Source of the DNA: Leptospira stimsonii
GTDB lineage: Bacteria; Spirochaetota; Leptospiria; Leptospirales; Leptospiraceae
Direction: 5' to 3'
NCBI RefSeq assembly: GCF_003545885.1
Contig: NZ_QHCT01000003.1
Location: 248,001 to 312,000 of the forward strand
Length of the DNA stretch: 64,000 bases
Within the stretch, counting starts at the first letter, position 1, and each line of letters opens with the position of its first letter. Under the pieces are notes generated by a model that was given only the letters and a program-made list of their open reading frames with translations, ran no database searches and was not told where the DNA came from. Below, one piece after another: positions 34,867-51,117 of this stretch. Both the position numbers and the translations under genes were made by a program.

Positions 34867-35979
34867 ATGAAATTACGCTTAACAAAAATTCTATTCTTGA
34901 TTCTTCTTTCGCAAGTGTCGATCGAGGCCGCCCCGAATTTCGGAAACTTCGGATCCGAAGTGGACTTTATCGATTTTGGGAGATGGACGACAGCGCCATT
35001 CAGTTATTCCGTCTCCTCCGCTTTTTCCGCCGAATACGGCGGTTTTAACCTTTTCGACTCCGATCCGCAAACGCACTGGTATTCCTCGAATCAACCGGGA
35101 AACGAATGGATCATCGTGGACTTCGGCTCTAAACGTCTCATCAACGGTCTTGAAATCACAGTTCCTCTTTTTCGAAAAGAAAGAGCGGTTAAAAGATATG
35201 AGATCCAGGTTTTGATCCGAGACGAATGGAGAACCATCCTTACGAATGAAAAAGTGGAACTGATCAACCTTCACAAACTTGAAAATCTTGACGCATCCGT
35301 TTTAAGAATTTATTTCCCAAATACGACCGAAAGAGGAGTTGTGATCAGCGATCTTAAACTTTTACTAAATCAGAGATTACTCAACGGAATCGAACCGAGA
35401 CTACGTGGATATACGTTTCCGGTTTTAGGCGGACTCATTCCCGCACTCGACTTCCAACTTCCCAACGCTCCTCGAGTCTATCGAAACGGAGTACATAAGG
35501 GAATTGATATATACAAAAAGAAAGATGCGGATGGACAAATTCGAAATCTAAACTTTCAGGATGAGGCCGTCGCTCCGGGAGACGGGATCGTCGTTCGCGC
35601 GGATCATTCGTATTCTCCGATGACGTTAGCCGATTACGAATACCATACTTCTCAGTCTCACAAAGGTACGGTTACTTACGTAGAGAAAGATTTCGGCGGA
35701 AGACAGGTTTGGATCGACCACGGAAACGGAGTGATGACGAGCTTCAATCACCTCTCCTCCATCAAAAACAATCTGCGGGTGGGAAGCAAAATCAAACAAG
35801 GTGAAATCGTTGGAACCGTCGGCAATTCGGGGCTCATCGAAGAAGCGAAAGGTTCGATGGAGAATACGCACCTTCACTTCGAGATTTGGGTGGACGGAGA
35901 ATTTTTCGGAAACGGAATTCCTCCGGCACAGGTTCGAAAACTTTTGCAGTATTTTTTCAAACGAAGCGGAGCGGATTGA
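34867..35979 (+). CDS. Exported protein with F5/8-type C (discoidin) domain and M23 peptidase domain
   Basis: 370 aa from the ATG at 34867, giving a clear signal peptide ([17 protein letters not shown]); an ATG at 34840 overlaps neuB and is less likely. Residues ~30-170 form a discoidin-like jelly roll (ALFDSD-type [20 protein letters not shown], then [20 protein letters not shown]). Residues ~215-365 are an M23 LytM-like domain with zinc ligands in [13 protein letters not shown] and [15 protein letters not shown]. It may bind glycan and cleave or scaffold peptidoglycan. It ends the 28-36 kb gene run. Confidence 0.88.
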   Translation: MKLRLTKILFLILLSQVSIEAAPNFGNFGSEVDFIDFGRWTTAPFSYSVSSAFSAEYGGFNLFDSDPQTHWYSSNQPGNEWIIVDFGSKRLINGLEITVPLFRKERAVKRYEIQVLIRDEWRTILTNEKVELINLHKLENLDASVLRIYFPNTTERGVVISDLKLLLNQRLLNGIEPRLRGYTFPVLGGLIPALDFQLPNAPRVYRNGVHKGIDIYKKKDADGQIRNLNFQDEAVAPGDGIVVRADHSYSPMTLADYEYHTSQSHKGTVTYVEKDFGGRQVWIDHGNGVMTSFNHLSSIKNNLRVGSKIKQGEIVGTVGNSGLIEEAKGSMENTHLHFEIWVDGEFFGNGIPPAQVRKLLQYFFKRSGAD

Positions 35980-36594
35980 AGAGAAGGGAATCGAAAATTC
36001 CACTCTTCTCAATCGTTTTAAAAATGACGATTGAAAGAACACGACCTCCTCTTCTCTTATCCTTTGCTCCGACCCTAATTTTTTAGAAACATTCGTTCTA
36101 CATCGTTTATCCTAGAATCAGCACGGCCGTTTTTTTGCGTTCTGAGAAGTAGGATAGCAATTCCACTCTCCCTATCCTTCGGAAAATGGACGGTCGAAAC
36201 AAAAGTGATTCTCCGTAATTTGCGGACCTTCCTTCGCAGAATCGAAGACTTGAAAACGTTCACTTTCGTCACAATGGAATGAAAAAGTGAATGATTCCCA
36301 TTGTATCGTAGAAAGGCGGGAACTTGGAGAAAAAATTCGGGTTCAACGCCGCATTCGACAGGCATCAGCATTCTTTGGCTTTTCACTTATCTTCGACTTT
36401 TTTTCATCTTGTCAGGAAATGGAAACGAAAGATTCAAATCTTTAATCAAAAACCGGAGACGTTTTCTTTGCAGACTCCAACGGTTTGCAAAATTTTTAGA
36501 ATCATTGCGGGATTGAGGACCGCGAAAGCGATCGATGCGGAGTCAAGAAATTGAAATTCGTACATTATAATATTCTTCTGGGAGACACAATTTC

Positions 36595-36643
36595 TTGACT
36601 GAAGCTGAGAGCGCGGTTATTCTCCGCCCAAGGCGGAGAATAA
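36595..36643 (+). promoter_or_regulatory. Promoter-like TTGACT/TATTCT pair overlapping a perfect 12-bp palindrome
   Basis: TTGACT (36595-36600), 17-bp spacer, TATTCT (36618-36623). The -10-like box lies within the left arm of TTATTCTCCGCC-CAA-GGCGGAGAATAA (36617-36643), a perfect 12-bp inverted repeat with a 3-base loop. This could be an operator-overlapped promoter or a factor-independent pausing hairpin. It is ~300 bp upstream of fliF. Confidence 0.45.
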
Positions 36644-36840
36644 TTCGCCCGAGCATAAGACTGAAGAATTCCATATTCGTCTTTCGTTCGTCTTACATTC
36701 AATTTTTAACGCCTACTAGGTTTTTCGGAATCCTTTTTCACTACACAAAGATTGAGTACACAAGCTTACATCTACAAACACATTCAAAATAACGAATACT
36801 CGCATTTCACTGCGCTTAACATTTGTGTACCAATCTAAAA

Positions 36841-36893
36841 TTTTCTAAAAAATTTAGAAAAGGGATTGTACTTTCTTTCCGATATTTGATTAT
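36841..36893 (+). promoter_or_regulatory. AT-rich palindrome and promoter-like boxes immediately upstream of fliF
   Basis: TTTTCTAAA-AAA-TTTAGAAAA (36841-36861) is a perfect 9-bp inverted repeat. Four bases later come TTGTAC (36866-36871), a 16-bp spacer and GATTAT (36888-36893), a weak sigma70-like pair. The fliF start lies 33 bp further, after a GGTGGAG ribosome site. An operator for the flagellar operon is plausible but unproven. Confidence 0.4.
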
Positions 36894-36925
36894 GTCCCGT
36901 ATTGTAAATTCGGTGGAGATTCGCT

Positions 36926-39594
<2,669 letters not shown>

Positions 39595-39597
39595 CCG

Positions 39598-40521
<924 letters not shown>

Positions 40522-40616
40522 AAAGGGACTTTTTTTTGGGGAAAATTTCGAGGTCGTTTCTCCGTCTCCTTTTTCTGAATTTGTTTTTAACCAAGACATT
40601 CTTCTCCCTTCTTATC

Positions 40617-40653
40617 GATCTCCCGGGTTTTCCGGGAGATCTTTTCTTTTTTT
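40617..40653 (+). terminator. Strong intrinsic terminator between fliH and fliI
   Basis: GATCTCCCGG (40617-40626), loop GTTTT, CCGGGAGATC (40632-40641), a perfect 10-bp stem, then TTTTCTTTTTTT. It lies 95 bp after the fliH stop and fits the textbook rho-independent form. It would end the fliFGH transcript before fliI. Confidence 0.9.
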
Positions 40654-40817
40654 GGGAGCTCCCACATGGTTCGGGAGTGAAATTTTTGATCCGTTTCAGT
40701 TCCAGCTTAGGAAAGTTTTTTTGAACTTTGAAACGAGTGTGAGATCCTACGTTTCGCGAAAAATCTCTCCACTCGAAGAAGGGAGATCTGTTCCCTTTCG
40801 TCTTGCCTCTTCCGATT

Positions 40818-40987
40818 GTGGGGGCTACGACAACTCTTCTGTGAAAAAGTCGGCGCCCCACCCTAAACCTGGGTGGAGGGGTGAGGGGGCGGGGAAAATT
40901 CCGAAATTTTTCTCTATCACAGAATTCTCATTTTTGCAAAGTTTTTTTACTCACCTACCTCTTGTAGGAACTCCTACAAACTTGGTT
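40818..40987 (-). repeat. Dispersed palindrome-bounded element, copy C1 (reverse)
   Basis: Reverse orientation. The boundaries are a degenerate GTGGGGGCTACGAC (40818-40831) and a perfect GTAGGAACTCCTAC (40974-40987). The core contains CCACCCTAAACCTGGGTGGA, the family hairpin, and TTTTTCTCTATCACAG, the reverse complement of the conserved TGATAGAGAAAAA block. About 170 bp. Confidence 0.85.
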
Positions 40988-41081
40988 CCAAAGCGAAAAC
41001 TTGCATGTGACGGAAGCCGAGATTTCGCAAAAAGGATTCTCCAAAAGAGAATTCAAAGAGTAAGGTTGAATTCGAATCTTC

Positions 41082-41239
41082 GTCGGAATTCCGACAAAGG
41101 TAAAATTCAAAGATTTAAATTTACGAAACTCGCTTTTTGTGCTAAGGAAAACTCGTTCGTTTTTTTCCCGCCAGCCCACCTCCACCACCCAATCAGGGAG
41201 GGGCGATCCGATTTCACGGAGGACCGTCGTATGTACGAC
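41082..41239 (+). repeat. Dispersed palindrome-bounded element, copy C2
   Basis: The boundaries are GTCGGAATTCCGAC (41082-41095) and GTCGTATGTACGAC (41226-41239), both perfect 6-bp-arm palindromes; the latter has a compensated change (GTCGTA/TACGAC). The core is diverged: CTCCACCACCCAATCAGGGA and ATTTCACGG keep the family pattern. It ends ~140 bp before fliI. Confidence 0.8.
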
Positions 41240-41377
41240 AAAGGCCTTTCTCAAGAGAGGCTCATCTATCTCACTCGTTCTCTCCTCTTCATTAGAGACA
41301 TAATTCTTTTATTTTCGCATAGATACTTGACTTTCCGACAAATCCTGGATACCAAGAGATAATTCCGAAGACCTCCT

Positions 41378-42742
41378 ATGATTGAAAAGAAATTTCACGA
41401 GAAAATAGACGTCATGTCCAAATATTTCCTGATTATGGATCGGACGGAAACGATCCGGAAATCCGGCAAAGTCATTCGTGTTTCTGGAAACGTCATCTAT
41501 TCAGAAGGTCCTCCGGATTCTAAAATTGGCGAACTCATGGATGTCCAAAAGAGCGGAAAAGAAGGATATCTCCAATGCGAGATCGTCGGGTTCGAGGGAC
41601 ACGTCTACACTCTTATGCCCCTCGGCCCCGTGGAAGGAATCTATCCAGAAGCCTTTGTCTTTTCCTCAGGACGCAAACTCTCCATTCCAGTCGGGAAAGA
41701 ACTCCTAGGTCGGGTCCTCAACGGTGTAGGAAGACCCATCGATAAAAAAGGTCATATTATCACAAAGGAAGAGCGCCCTCCGGACGCCGAAGTCCCGAAT
41801 CCACTGGACCGTCCGATCATCCGAGACATCCTCATGACCGGGGTTCGCGCAATCGATGGAATTCTTACCATAGGAAGAGGACAGAGAGTTGGAATTTTCT
41901 CCGGCTCGGGAGTTGGTAAATCCAGCCTCTTAGGAATGATCGCGCGCTATACGGATGCGGACGTAAACGTAATCGCCCTCGTCGGAGAGCGCGGACGAGA
42001 AGTAAACGAATTCATAGAATTAGATTTAGGAAAAGAAGGACTCCAAAAATCCGTCGTCCTCGCGGCGACCTCCGATTCTCCCAAGATGGAACAAGTCAAC
42101 TGCGCCCTCCTCGCTACCGCTATCGCGGAATACTTTCGAGATCAGGGAAAACACGTAAACCTCATGATGGATTCCTTGACAAGATTCGCGCAAGCCAACC
42201 GAGAAATTTCCGCTTCGAATCATGAACCTCCGATCACGAGAGGTTTTAGCTCCTCCGTCTTTTCTAAACTCGCCAAGCTCGTGGAACGTTCCGGAACATC
42301 CAAATCCGGCGGAACCATCACCGGTTTTTACACAGTCTTAACCGAAGCGGATGAAATGGAAGATCCAGTTGCAGACGCTGTTCGAGGATATATCGACGGA
42401 CATATTATCCTCAGCAGAAAGCTCGCGGAAAGAAATCATTATCCTGCAGTCGATATCCCGGCTTCGCTCTCGCGCGTCATGGCAAGAATCGCACCGGAAG
42501 ATCAAAACCTAAGAGCAGGAATGATTCGAGAACTCATCAGCGTCTATAATTCCGCTGAAGAATTGATCCGCCTGAACGCCTATGTATCCGGTTCCGATCC
42601 AAGAGTCGATATGGCGATCCGAAAGAAGGATAAGATCGATCGTTATCTGAAACAAAAGATCCATGAAAGAAGCACTTTCTCGCAAGCAGTCAAAGGCCTA
42701 AAAGAAATTTTAGAAGAAGAACAAGAAGACGAGGAATTCTAA
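41378..42742 (+). CDS. fliI: Flagellum-specific export ATPase FliI
   Basis: 454 aa. The F1-beta-like ATPase has Walker A GSGVGKSSLLGMI, the conserved GERGREVNEFIE, Walker B region VNLMMDSLTRFAQANREI, and the FliI signature DEMEDPVADAVRGYIDGHII. The N-terminus of ~12-19 residues before the conserved part is uncertain; in-frame ATGs at 41414 and 41435 are alternatives, and none has a strong Shine-Dalgarno. It powers unfolding and export of flagellar substrates. The gene is 4 bp upstream of fliJ. Confidence 0.97.
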   Translation: MIEKKFHEKIDVMSKYFLIMDRTETIRKSGKVIRVSGNVIYSEGPPDSKIGELMDVQKSGKEGYLQCEIVGFEGHVYTLMPLGPVEGIYPEAFVFSSGRKLSIPVGKELLGRVLNGVGRPIDKKGHIITKEERPPDAEVPNPLDRPIIRDILMTGVRAIDGILTIGRGQRVGIFSGSGVGKSSLLGMIARYTDADVNVIALVGERGREVNEFIELDLGKEGLQKSVVLAATSDSPKMEQVNCALLATAIAEYFRDQGKHVNLMMDSLTRFAQANREISASNHEPPITRGFSSSVFSKLAKLVERSGTSKSGGTITGFYTVLTEADEMEDPVADAVRGYIDGHIILSRKLAERNHYPAVDIPASLSRVMARIAPEDQNLRAGMIRELISVYNSAEELIRLNAYVSGSDPRVDMAIRKKDKIDRYLKQKIHERSTFSQAVKGLKEILEEEQEDEEF

Positions 42743-42746
42743 TCCC

Positions 42747-43319
42747 TTGAAACGTTTTGAATTCAGCCTGGAACCAGTTCTCAATCTTAGAAAGAAGAAG
42801 GAAGACGAAAAACTCAAAGCGTTTTCCCTAGTTGCAGGCGAAATCAACCAGATTCGAAACGAGATCCTGGAGAATGAAAAGCAGATCGACCTTCTCACGG
42901 GAGAATCCTATTCTCTCCACGGAGCCTCTCTGAGAGACTACCAACTGCACCAAGGTTATATCCGCTCTCTTATTACCCAAAACGAAAATTTAGAATCGGA
43001 TATCGATAAGAAAAAACCGGAACTCGATTCGAAAAGATCCGAATTGATCCTCGCGCAGAAAGATCGAAAGATATTAGAAATCTTAAAAGACAATCAATAT
43101 AAACAATATCGAAAACTTTATTTTAAAAAAGAGAAATTCGAACTCGAAGAACATTATAATCAGCTAAAATCCATCCAATGGAGAGAAATCCGTGAATCCA
43201 CTCAATCTGAACCGCCTCCGAGAATCTTTACATTCGATACGGGAACAAACGCAGAAAGCGCAAACGACGACGCAGGGCTCTCAGAGCTTAAAAAACTCTA
43301 CGAGCGATTCAAAAAGTGA
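42747..43319 (+). CDS. fliJ: Flagellar export chaperone/stalk protein FliJ
   Basis: 190 aa, almost entirely coiled coil (RKKKEDEKLKAFSLVAGEIN ...). It starts 4 bp after fliI, the position and length of spirochete FliJ (called FlbA in Borrelia). It should act as the stalk in the FliI hexamer and escort export substrates. The last ~42 residues are low-complexity (PPPRIFTFDTGTNAESANDD), exactly where the next gene overlaps in another frame. Confidence 0.87.
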   Translation: MKRFEFSLEPVLNLRKKKEDEKLKAFSLVAGEINQIRNEILENEKQIDLLTGESYSLHGASLRDYQLHQGYIRSLITQNENLESDIDKKKPELDSKRSELILAQKDRKILEILKDNQYKQYRKLYFKKEKFELEEHYNQLKSIQWREIRESTQSEPPPRIFTFDTGTNAESANDDAGLSELKKLYERFKK

Positions 43320-43476
43320 ATCGATCTTTCAAAAGATCTTGAATGCGACTTCCGGAAATTCTTCCGTACCTCCGGATTCTATGCTTAGCCTTCAGAAGAA
43401 AATCACCGATTTTCAATTGAAGGCGGAAGAATTGGAAAATAAAATCAGCAGGAATCGGATCGACCTAAAGGTTTAA
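43192..43476 (+). CDS. Small coiled-coil protein overlapping the fliJ 3' end, function unknown
   Basis: 94 aa with a GTG start at 43192, preceded by GGAGAG at 7-bp spacing. It overlaps fliJ out of frame by 128 bp and ends 1 bp before flbB. The N-terminal half is polar; the C-terminal half is helical (PPDSMLSLQKKITDFQLKAE, ELENKISRNRIDLKV). The 157 bp beyond fliJ are open only in this frame, which supports it being real. It may be an accessory of the FliJ/FlbB complex. No family was recognised. Confidence 0.65.
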   Translation: MNPLNLNRLRESLHSIREQTQKAQTTTQGSQSLKNSTSDSKSESIFQKILNATSGNSSVPPDSMLSLQKKITDFQLKAEELENKISRNRIDLKV

Positions 43477-43477
43477 T

Positions 43478-44125
43478 ATGGCATCGTTAAGCGACAAAGC
43501 AAGAGCCACCTATCTGGTGCTTCTCATCTTCTTTCTCTTAGGAATCGGTTTTTTCGTTTTTGATTACTTTCAGATCATAAATGCCTCCGATATTTTTCCC
43601 TTTTTGAGAAAGGAACCTGGCCTCGTGAATCAGGACAACGAGTCCCCTTCCGAACTTCAAAAGCTGGAATTTACGAAGGCTCAAGAAAGATTTGCGGAAG
43701 AATTGGACGAGCTTGAAAAACGAAAGGCCGAACTCCTCGCGGAAAAAGGGCGACTGGAAGCGGAGATGGAAAAACTCGAAGAGATGAGAAAAGGTCTTAT
43801 CACAAAAGAGAAAGACATGAAATCTTCAGAAGCGGAAAAAAATAGCCGCCAGAAATTGGTAAAAGTGCTCGCCGATAAAGTCGGGAATATGCCTCCTGAT
43901 TCCGCAGTAGGGATGCTCTTAAACTGGCCTGATGGAGATATCATAGACGTTTTTATTCAGATGGACAAGGACGCTGAAGACGAAGGGAGACCTACCATTA
44001 CCACCTATCTTTTGACCCTCTTCCCTGCGGATAGAAGAGCGATGATCACTAACAAATGGCTCAGTCGATCAGGTGGAATCAAAACACCCGGAATTCCGGA
44101 CGACGCAGTCGAAGCAAATCCATAA
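43478..44125 (+). CDS. flbB: Spirochete periplasmic-flagellar collar protein FlbB
   Basis: 215 aa. One N-terminal transmembrane helix (~12-32), a long heptad-type coiled coil (AEELDELEKRKAELLAEKGR onward) and a C-terminal MotE/MgtE-N-like domain (NMPPDSAVGMLLNWPDGDII, LLTLFPADRRAMITNKWL). The fliI-fliJ-flbB order and layout match FlbB of Borrelia, which anchors the collar that orients periplasmic flagella and recruits stators. The family call rests on architecture and position. Confidence 0.85.
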   Translation: MASLSDKARATYLVLLIFFLLGIGFFVFDYFQIINASDIFPFLRKEPGLVNQDNESPSELQKLEFTKAQERFAEELDELEKRKAELLAEKGRLEAEMEKLEEMRKGLITKEKDMKSSEAEKNSRQKLVKVLADKVGNMPPDSAVGMLLNWPDGDIIDVFIQMDKDAEDEGRPTITTYLLTLFPADRRAMITNKWLSRSGGIKTPGIPDDAVEANP

Positions 44126-44136
44126 CGGAGAAAAAG

Positions 44137-44526
44137 ATGAAACAATATTATAAATTCCTAACTCTTTTTTGCGCTTTTTTCTTTCTGGTTCCACTTTCTA
44201 TTTCAGGAAAGAAAAAAAACGGCCCTCCTCCGAAAGTAAGCGGTTACGAACTTGTTTCCAATCCTTCGGCGGCCTTTGGAAAGACCATTCAGATCGCCGG
44301 AACCGTCTCGGAAATTCTTTATAAAGGAAACTCGATTCGTTTTGTAGTTTATTTTTCAGGAAAACCGGTCGCGTTAGATTCGGATGCCCCTTCCTTGATT
44401 TCAAATGTGCAAGTGGGAAGCTCCGTTTCCGTTTGCGGATTCTACCTCAAGGATAGAGAACTCAAAGCGAATGGAGTCGCGACGACGATGCCTTTTATTC
44501 TAGTCGACTCTCCAGATTGCAGATAA
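44137..44526 (+). CDS. Exported small protein, possibly OB-fold
   Basis: 129 aa from the ATG at 44137 (CGGAG upstream); the frame is open from 44056 inside flbB. A signal peptide (YYKFLTLFCAFFFLVPLSIS) is followed by Lys-rich residues and a ~100-residue beta-rich domain (GKTIQIAGTVSEILYKGNSI, then VQVGSSVSVCGFYLKDREL) resembling tRNA_anti-like/OB exported proteins. It is 11 bp downstream of flbB, so probably co-transcribed. No known motility role; function unknown. Confidence 0.7.
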   Translation: MKQYYKFLTLFCAFFFLVPLSISGKKKNGPPPKVSGYELVSNPSAAFGKTIQIAGTVSEILYKGNSIRFVVYFSGKPVALDSDAPSLISNVQVGSSVSVCGFYLKDRELKANGVATTMPFILVDSPDCR

Positions 44527-44626
44527 CGTAGAAATAAAAAAACGGTTTTTGCAAAAATCGGAATGTTAGAAAATATTCCGCTCGACCGCCCCGACTGACA
44601 GGCCTTACCCGAGAAAGACCTGGAAA

Positions 44627-45067
44627 TCAGGGAAAGAATTCGTTAAGAATTTTCTCTTCTTCCTTTAGAAAGGAACCTTCGTGTTTTTCGATTTCGTGAA
44701 GTCTACTTTCCAAAATTGAAAATTTCAATTCCTTACCTTTGGAGAAAATAAAAACATCGTATTTCACCTCGGGGATTCGATGTTCATTGGAAGAACAAGT
44801 CGTGATATGCCGATAGGGAATTCCGATTTGGAAAGAATTTCTTGCTTCACGAAATTCCTTCGCGAGATTTTCCAGAAAAGGATATGGATCTAAGTTCGTT
44901 TTTTTTTCCGCCAACTTCTTCGATTCCAAAAACAGATTCGGAATTTTCTTTAAACGTTTTAAAAGTTCTTTCGAGTCATTTTTAATCATTTTTCTCTCAC
45001 CAAAAGATACGGAAGTTTGGAAAAAAAGAAGGGAACTTGCGAAAAAAATTAATATACGGCGGATCAT
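44627..45067 (-). CDS. Exported protein of unknown function
   Basis: 146 aa from the ATG at 45067, which gives a signal peptide (IRRILIFFASSLLFFQTSVS) ending before GERKM. The mature part is charged and helical (LLKRLKKIPNLFLESKKLAE, LENLAKEFREARNSFQIG), with one CSSNEH segment. I do not recognise it. It is convergent with the flbB unit and lies just downstream of repeat copy D and the gmk end. Confidence 0.6.
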   Translation of the reverse strand: MIRRILIFFASSLLFFQTSVSFGERKMIKNDSKELLKRLKKIPNLFLESKKLAEKKTNLDPYPFLENLAKEFREARNSFQIGIPYRHITTCSSNEHRIPEVKYDVFIFSKGKELKFSILESRLHEIEKHEGSFLKEEEKILNEFFP

Positions 45068-45145
45068 AAATTCGATTGGGATAAAACTCAAAAAAGAATT
45101 TCAGTCCGAAATAAAATATGCTCATCCGATAAAAAACCTCCCCCT

Positions 45146-45300
45146 GTCGGAACTCCGACCCCGCCGAAAAAGCGCGTGGGCCCCACCCTGATCTTGGGTG
45201 GAGGGGTGAGGTGGCGGGAAAAATTCGCAAAATCTGCCATATCGGAAAATGAAAAATCTTCAAGAAAAAAAGACGTTCCCCGTTTTGTAGGAACTCCTAC
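45146..45300 (-). repeat. Dispersed ~155-bp palindrome-bounded element, copy D (reverse)
   Basis: The boundaries are GTCGGAACTCCGAC (45146-45159) and GTAGGAACTCCTAC (45287-45300), both perfect palindromes but of the two different arm types. The core has CCCCACCCTGATCTTGGGTG GAG, the reverse of the family hairpin. It lies between the 3' end of gmk and the exported-protein gene on the same strand. Confidence 0.9.
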
Positions 45301-45330
45301 ATGAACGTAAAAAAGAAATTGACCCGATTC

Positions 45331-45890
45331 TCATTTCGATTTCGAAAATACGATTTCTTCCAATTCCTTGAGAGCCGTTTCCAAATCGTCGTTCACGATC
45401 TTAAAATCGAATTCGTCTTGGCGACGCAATTCTTCTTTTCCATTACGAATTCTCTTCAAGATGTTTTCTTCCGAGTCGGTCCCACGACCTCTCAATCGTT
45501 TCTCCCACTCTTCTTCATTCGGTGGAAGAATAAAGATAGTCACGATTTTCGAAGGTAGTTTTTCTTTGATGATCTTCGCGCCTTGGACGTCAATATCCAT
45601 GATCACCGAAGCTCCTTTTTGAAACGCGTCTTCGATAAATTTTAGAGGCGTTCCGTAATACTGGTCATGGACGATAGCGTATTCTAAGAAAGCGGATTCA
45701 GAGATTCCCTTTTCAAATTCTTCTCTGGAGAGAAAATGATACGTTACTCCTTCCTTATCCCCGGGACGAGGGGAACGAGTGGTGCAGGAAATGGAAAACA
45801 AAATTTCCGGATGGTTCTCACGAAGTTTCTGTATCAGGGTCGACTTCCCTCCTCCGGCGACGGAAGAGAGAACAAAAAGTTTAGGAGAAT

Positions 45891-45894
<4 letters not shown>
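45331..45894 (-). CDS. gmk: Guanylate kinase, apparently with a CTG start
   Basis: 187 aa if read from CTG at 45894. The guanylate-kinase body is clear: [20 protein letters not shown] (GMP binding), [35 protein letters not shown] and [20 protein letters not shown]. The P-loop [20 protein letters not shown] lies upstream of the first TTG (45801), which would remove it, and no ATG, GTG or TTG is in frame above it. The CTG forms CTGA with the remA stop, mimicking an ATGA coupling overlap, with AGAGGA upstream. It converts GMP to GDP and is normally essential. Confidence 0.85.
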
Positions 45895-47233
<1,339 letters not shown>

Positions 47234-47281
47234 ATCTTTTCCCCCGGAACCGTCTCCAACAACATTCCCACGGAAATAAGA

Positions 47282-47641
47282 TTAAGCGAAGAATTCGATT
47301 CTACCTCGGTTGGCAGGTGCGTTAGTCGCCTTTTCACCGCCCGCAGAGTATGTGACCAATTCTGACTGACCTTCCGATGCGGGTTTGTATGTTTTGAGTT
47401 TGTCCCGGATCTGGTCGATTTTCTGATTGCGAGCGGAGACCATTCTTTCCCTGGATTCCGGAGAAAGGGAGAACACGTCGGTGTACAGCTCGACCGCGTA
47501 TTTTCTGGTATCATTGTACTCTTTTACGACCCGAGCCGTTTCGGAGATCGTATGGGGCATGGTAAACGGGTTTTCCACCTGTTGTCTCCGAATCATGTCC
47601 GGAGCCTGTCCATAGCCTAAAAGAGTATCACTGAGGCGCAT
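47282..47641 (-). CDS. Small soluble protein in the flagellar operon, unknown function
   Basis: 119 aa, no signal or membrane segment. The sequence is mostly helical and polar ([40 protein letters not shown]). It starts 8 bp after fapA. I do not recognise a family; the size and position are compatible with a chaperone or adaptor, but nothing directly supports this. Confidence 0.65.
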   Translation of the reverse strand: MRLSDTLLGYGQAPDMIRRQQVENPFTMPHTISETARVVKEYNDTRKYAVELYTDVFSLSPESRERMVSARNQKIDQIRDKLKTYKPASEGQSELVTYSAGGEKATNAPANRGRIEFFA

Positions 47642-47649
47642 CCTATGGT

Positions 47650-49638
<1,989 letters not shown>

Positions 49639-49667
49639 ATAGATTTGTATCCTGGTAAATAAATTCT

Positions 49668-50468
<801 letters not shown>

Positions 50469-50488
50469 AAGCTCGGATCTGGAAAAAC

Positions 50489-50543
<55 letters not shown>

Positions 50544-50625
50544 GAGGCAAAAACAGGGAAATCAAGCAGTTTTTTGTCTCATTGCGATTCTGAGCCGTTT
50601 TGTACAATATTTAGGAAAGAAATTG

Positions 50626-51114
50626 TTACTTTTCTCCCATGTCGTCTTTCGCAAGCATCGTTCGAATCGCTTCGGCCATCAGTTTCGGTTCGTTTTTGAT
50701 CGCTATATTTTCGACCATGATATGATCTCCAAAGTTGCCGTTTTTCTGACGTTTTGGAGTCGCGGAAGCAAAGACTTCGGAAGAAGAAGGACCGTCCGCG
50801 GAAGCCGTAGCAAACTCGGAATCCCCGGCTTGACTTGAATAATCCCGAAATCCTGAGCCTCCGGATCCTTCGTCACCGGAAGAAGAAGCAGAGGAAAATT
50901 CTCCCGTAAGATTGGAGAGGAAATCTAAGAATTCAGGAACTTTCATTTCCAGAATCGCATGTACACCAAAACCGAAAACGGCAAAGGCAAGCGTGGAAAG
51001 AATGGAGACTAAAATAATATGACCGACTTGGTTCCCTGCCAGAAATCCGCAGATCGGGCTAACGATGAGCGCGATGACGGCAAAAACCGCGATGAATAAA
51101 ACCTGGAGATTCAA
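50626..51114 (-). CDS. Small membrane protein of the flagellar operon, unknown function
   Basis: 162 aa. Two N-terminal transmembrane helices ([19 protein letters not shown] and [20 protein letters not shown]), a Ser/Gly/Asp-rich linker, and a compact C-terminal peptide ([19 protein letters not shown]) that looks like a binding motif. It is 3 bp after flhG and upstream of the sigma factor. It may tether a regulator to the membrane near FlhF/FlhG. Not recognised as a named family. Confidence 0.7.
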   Translation of the reverse strand: MNLQVLFIAVFAVIALIVSPICGFLAGNQVGHIILVSILSTLAFAVFGFGVHAILEMKVPEFLDFLSNLTGEFSSASSSGDEGSGGSGFRDYSSQAGDSEFATASADGPSSSEVFASATPKRQKNGNFGDHIMVENIAIKNEPKLMAEAIRTMLAKDDMGEK

Positions 51115-51117
51115 GGA

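Larger units (their letters stand above)
35980..36925 (+). promoter_or_regulatory. Long leader region upstream of the fliF operon
   Basis: 946 bp with no supported gene. Notable sites, each listed separately, are a 12-bp-arm hairpin at 36617-36643 overlapping a TTGACT-17-TATTCT promoter-like pair, and an AT-rich 9-bp-arm palindrome with a second promoter-like pair just upstream of fliF. The open frames at 36075-36386 (minus) and 36595-36792 (plus) have no protein-like features and I reject them. Confidence 0.5.

Noticed and set aside
36075..36386. 103-codon minus-strand open frame upstream of fliF
   Set aside because: It overlaps several equally long frames on the other strand and shows no protein-like pattern; possibly a decayed remnant, but not supportable.
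44527..44626. TTTTTGCAAAAA palindrome as a terminator between convergent genes
   Set aside because: The stem is short and AT-only, with no adjoining T-run on the correct side.
45301..45558. Plus-strand open frame starting at the end of copy D with an AGGA-like leader
   Set aside because: It is antisense to gmk. The leader resemblance comes from the element's palindrome, and the translation is not protein-like.
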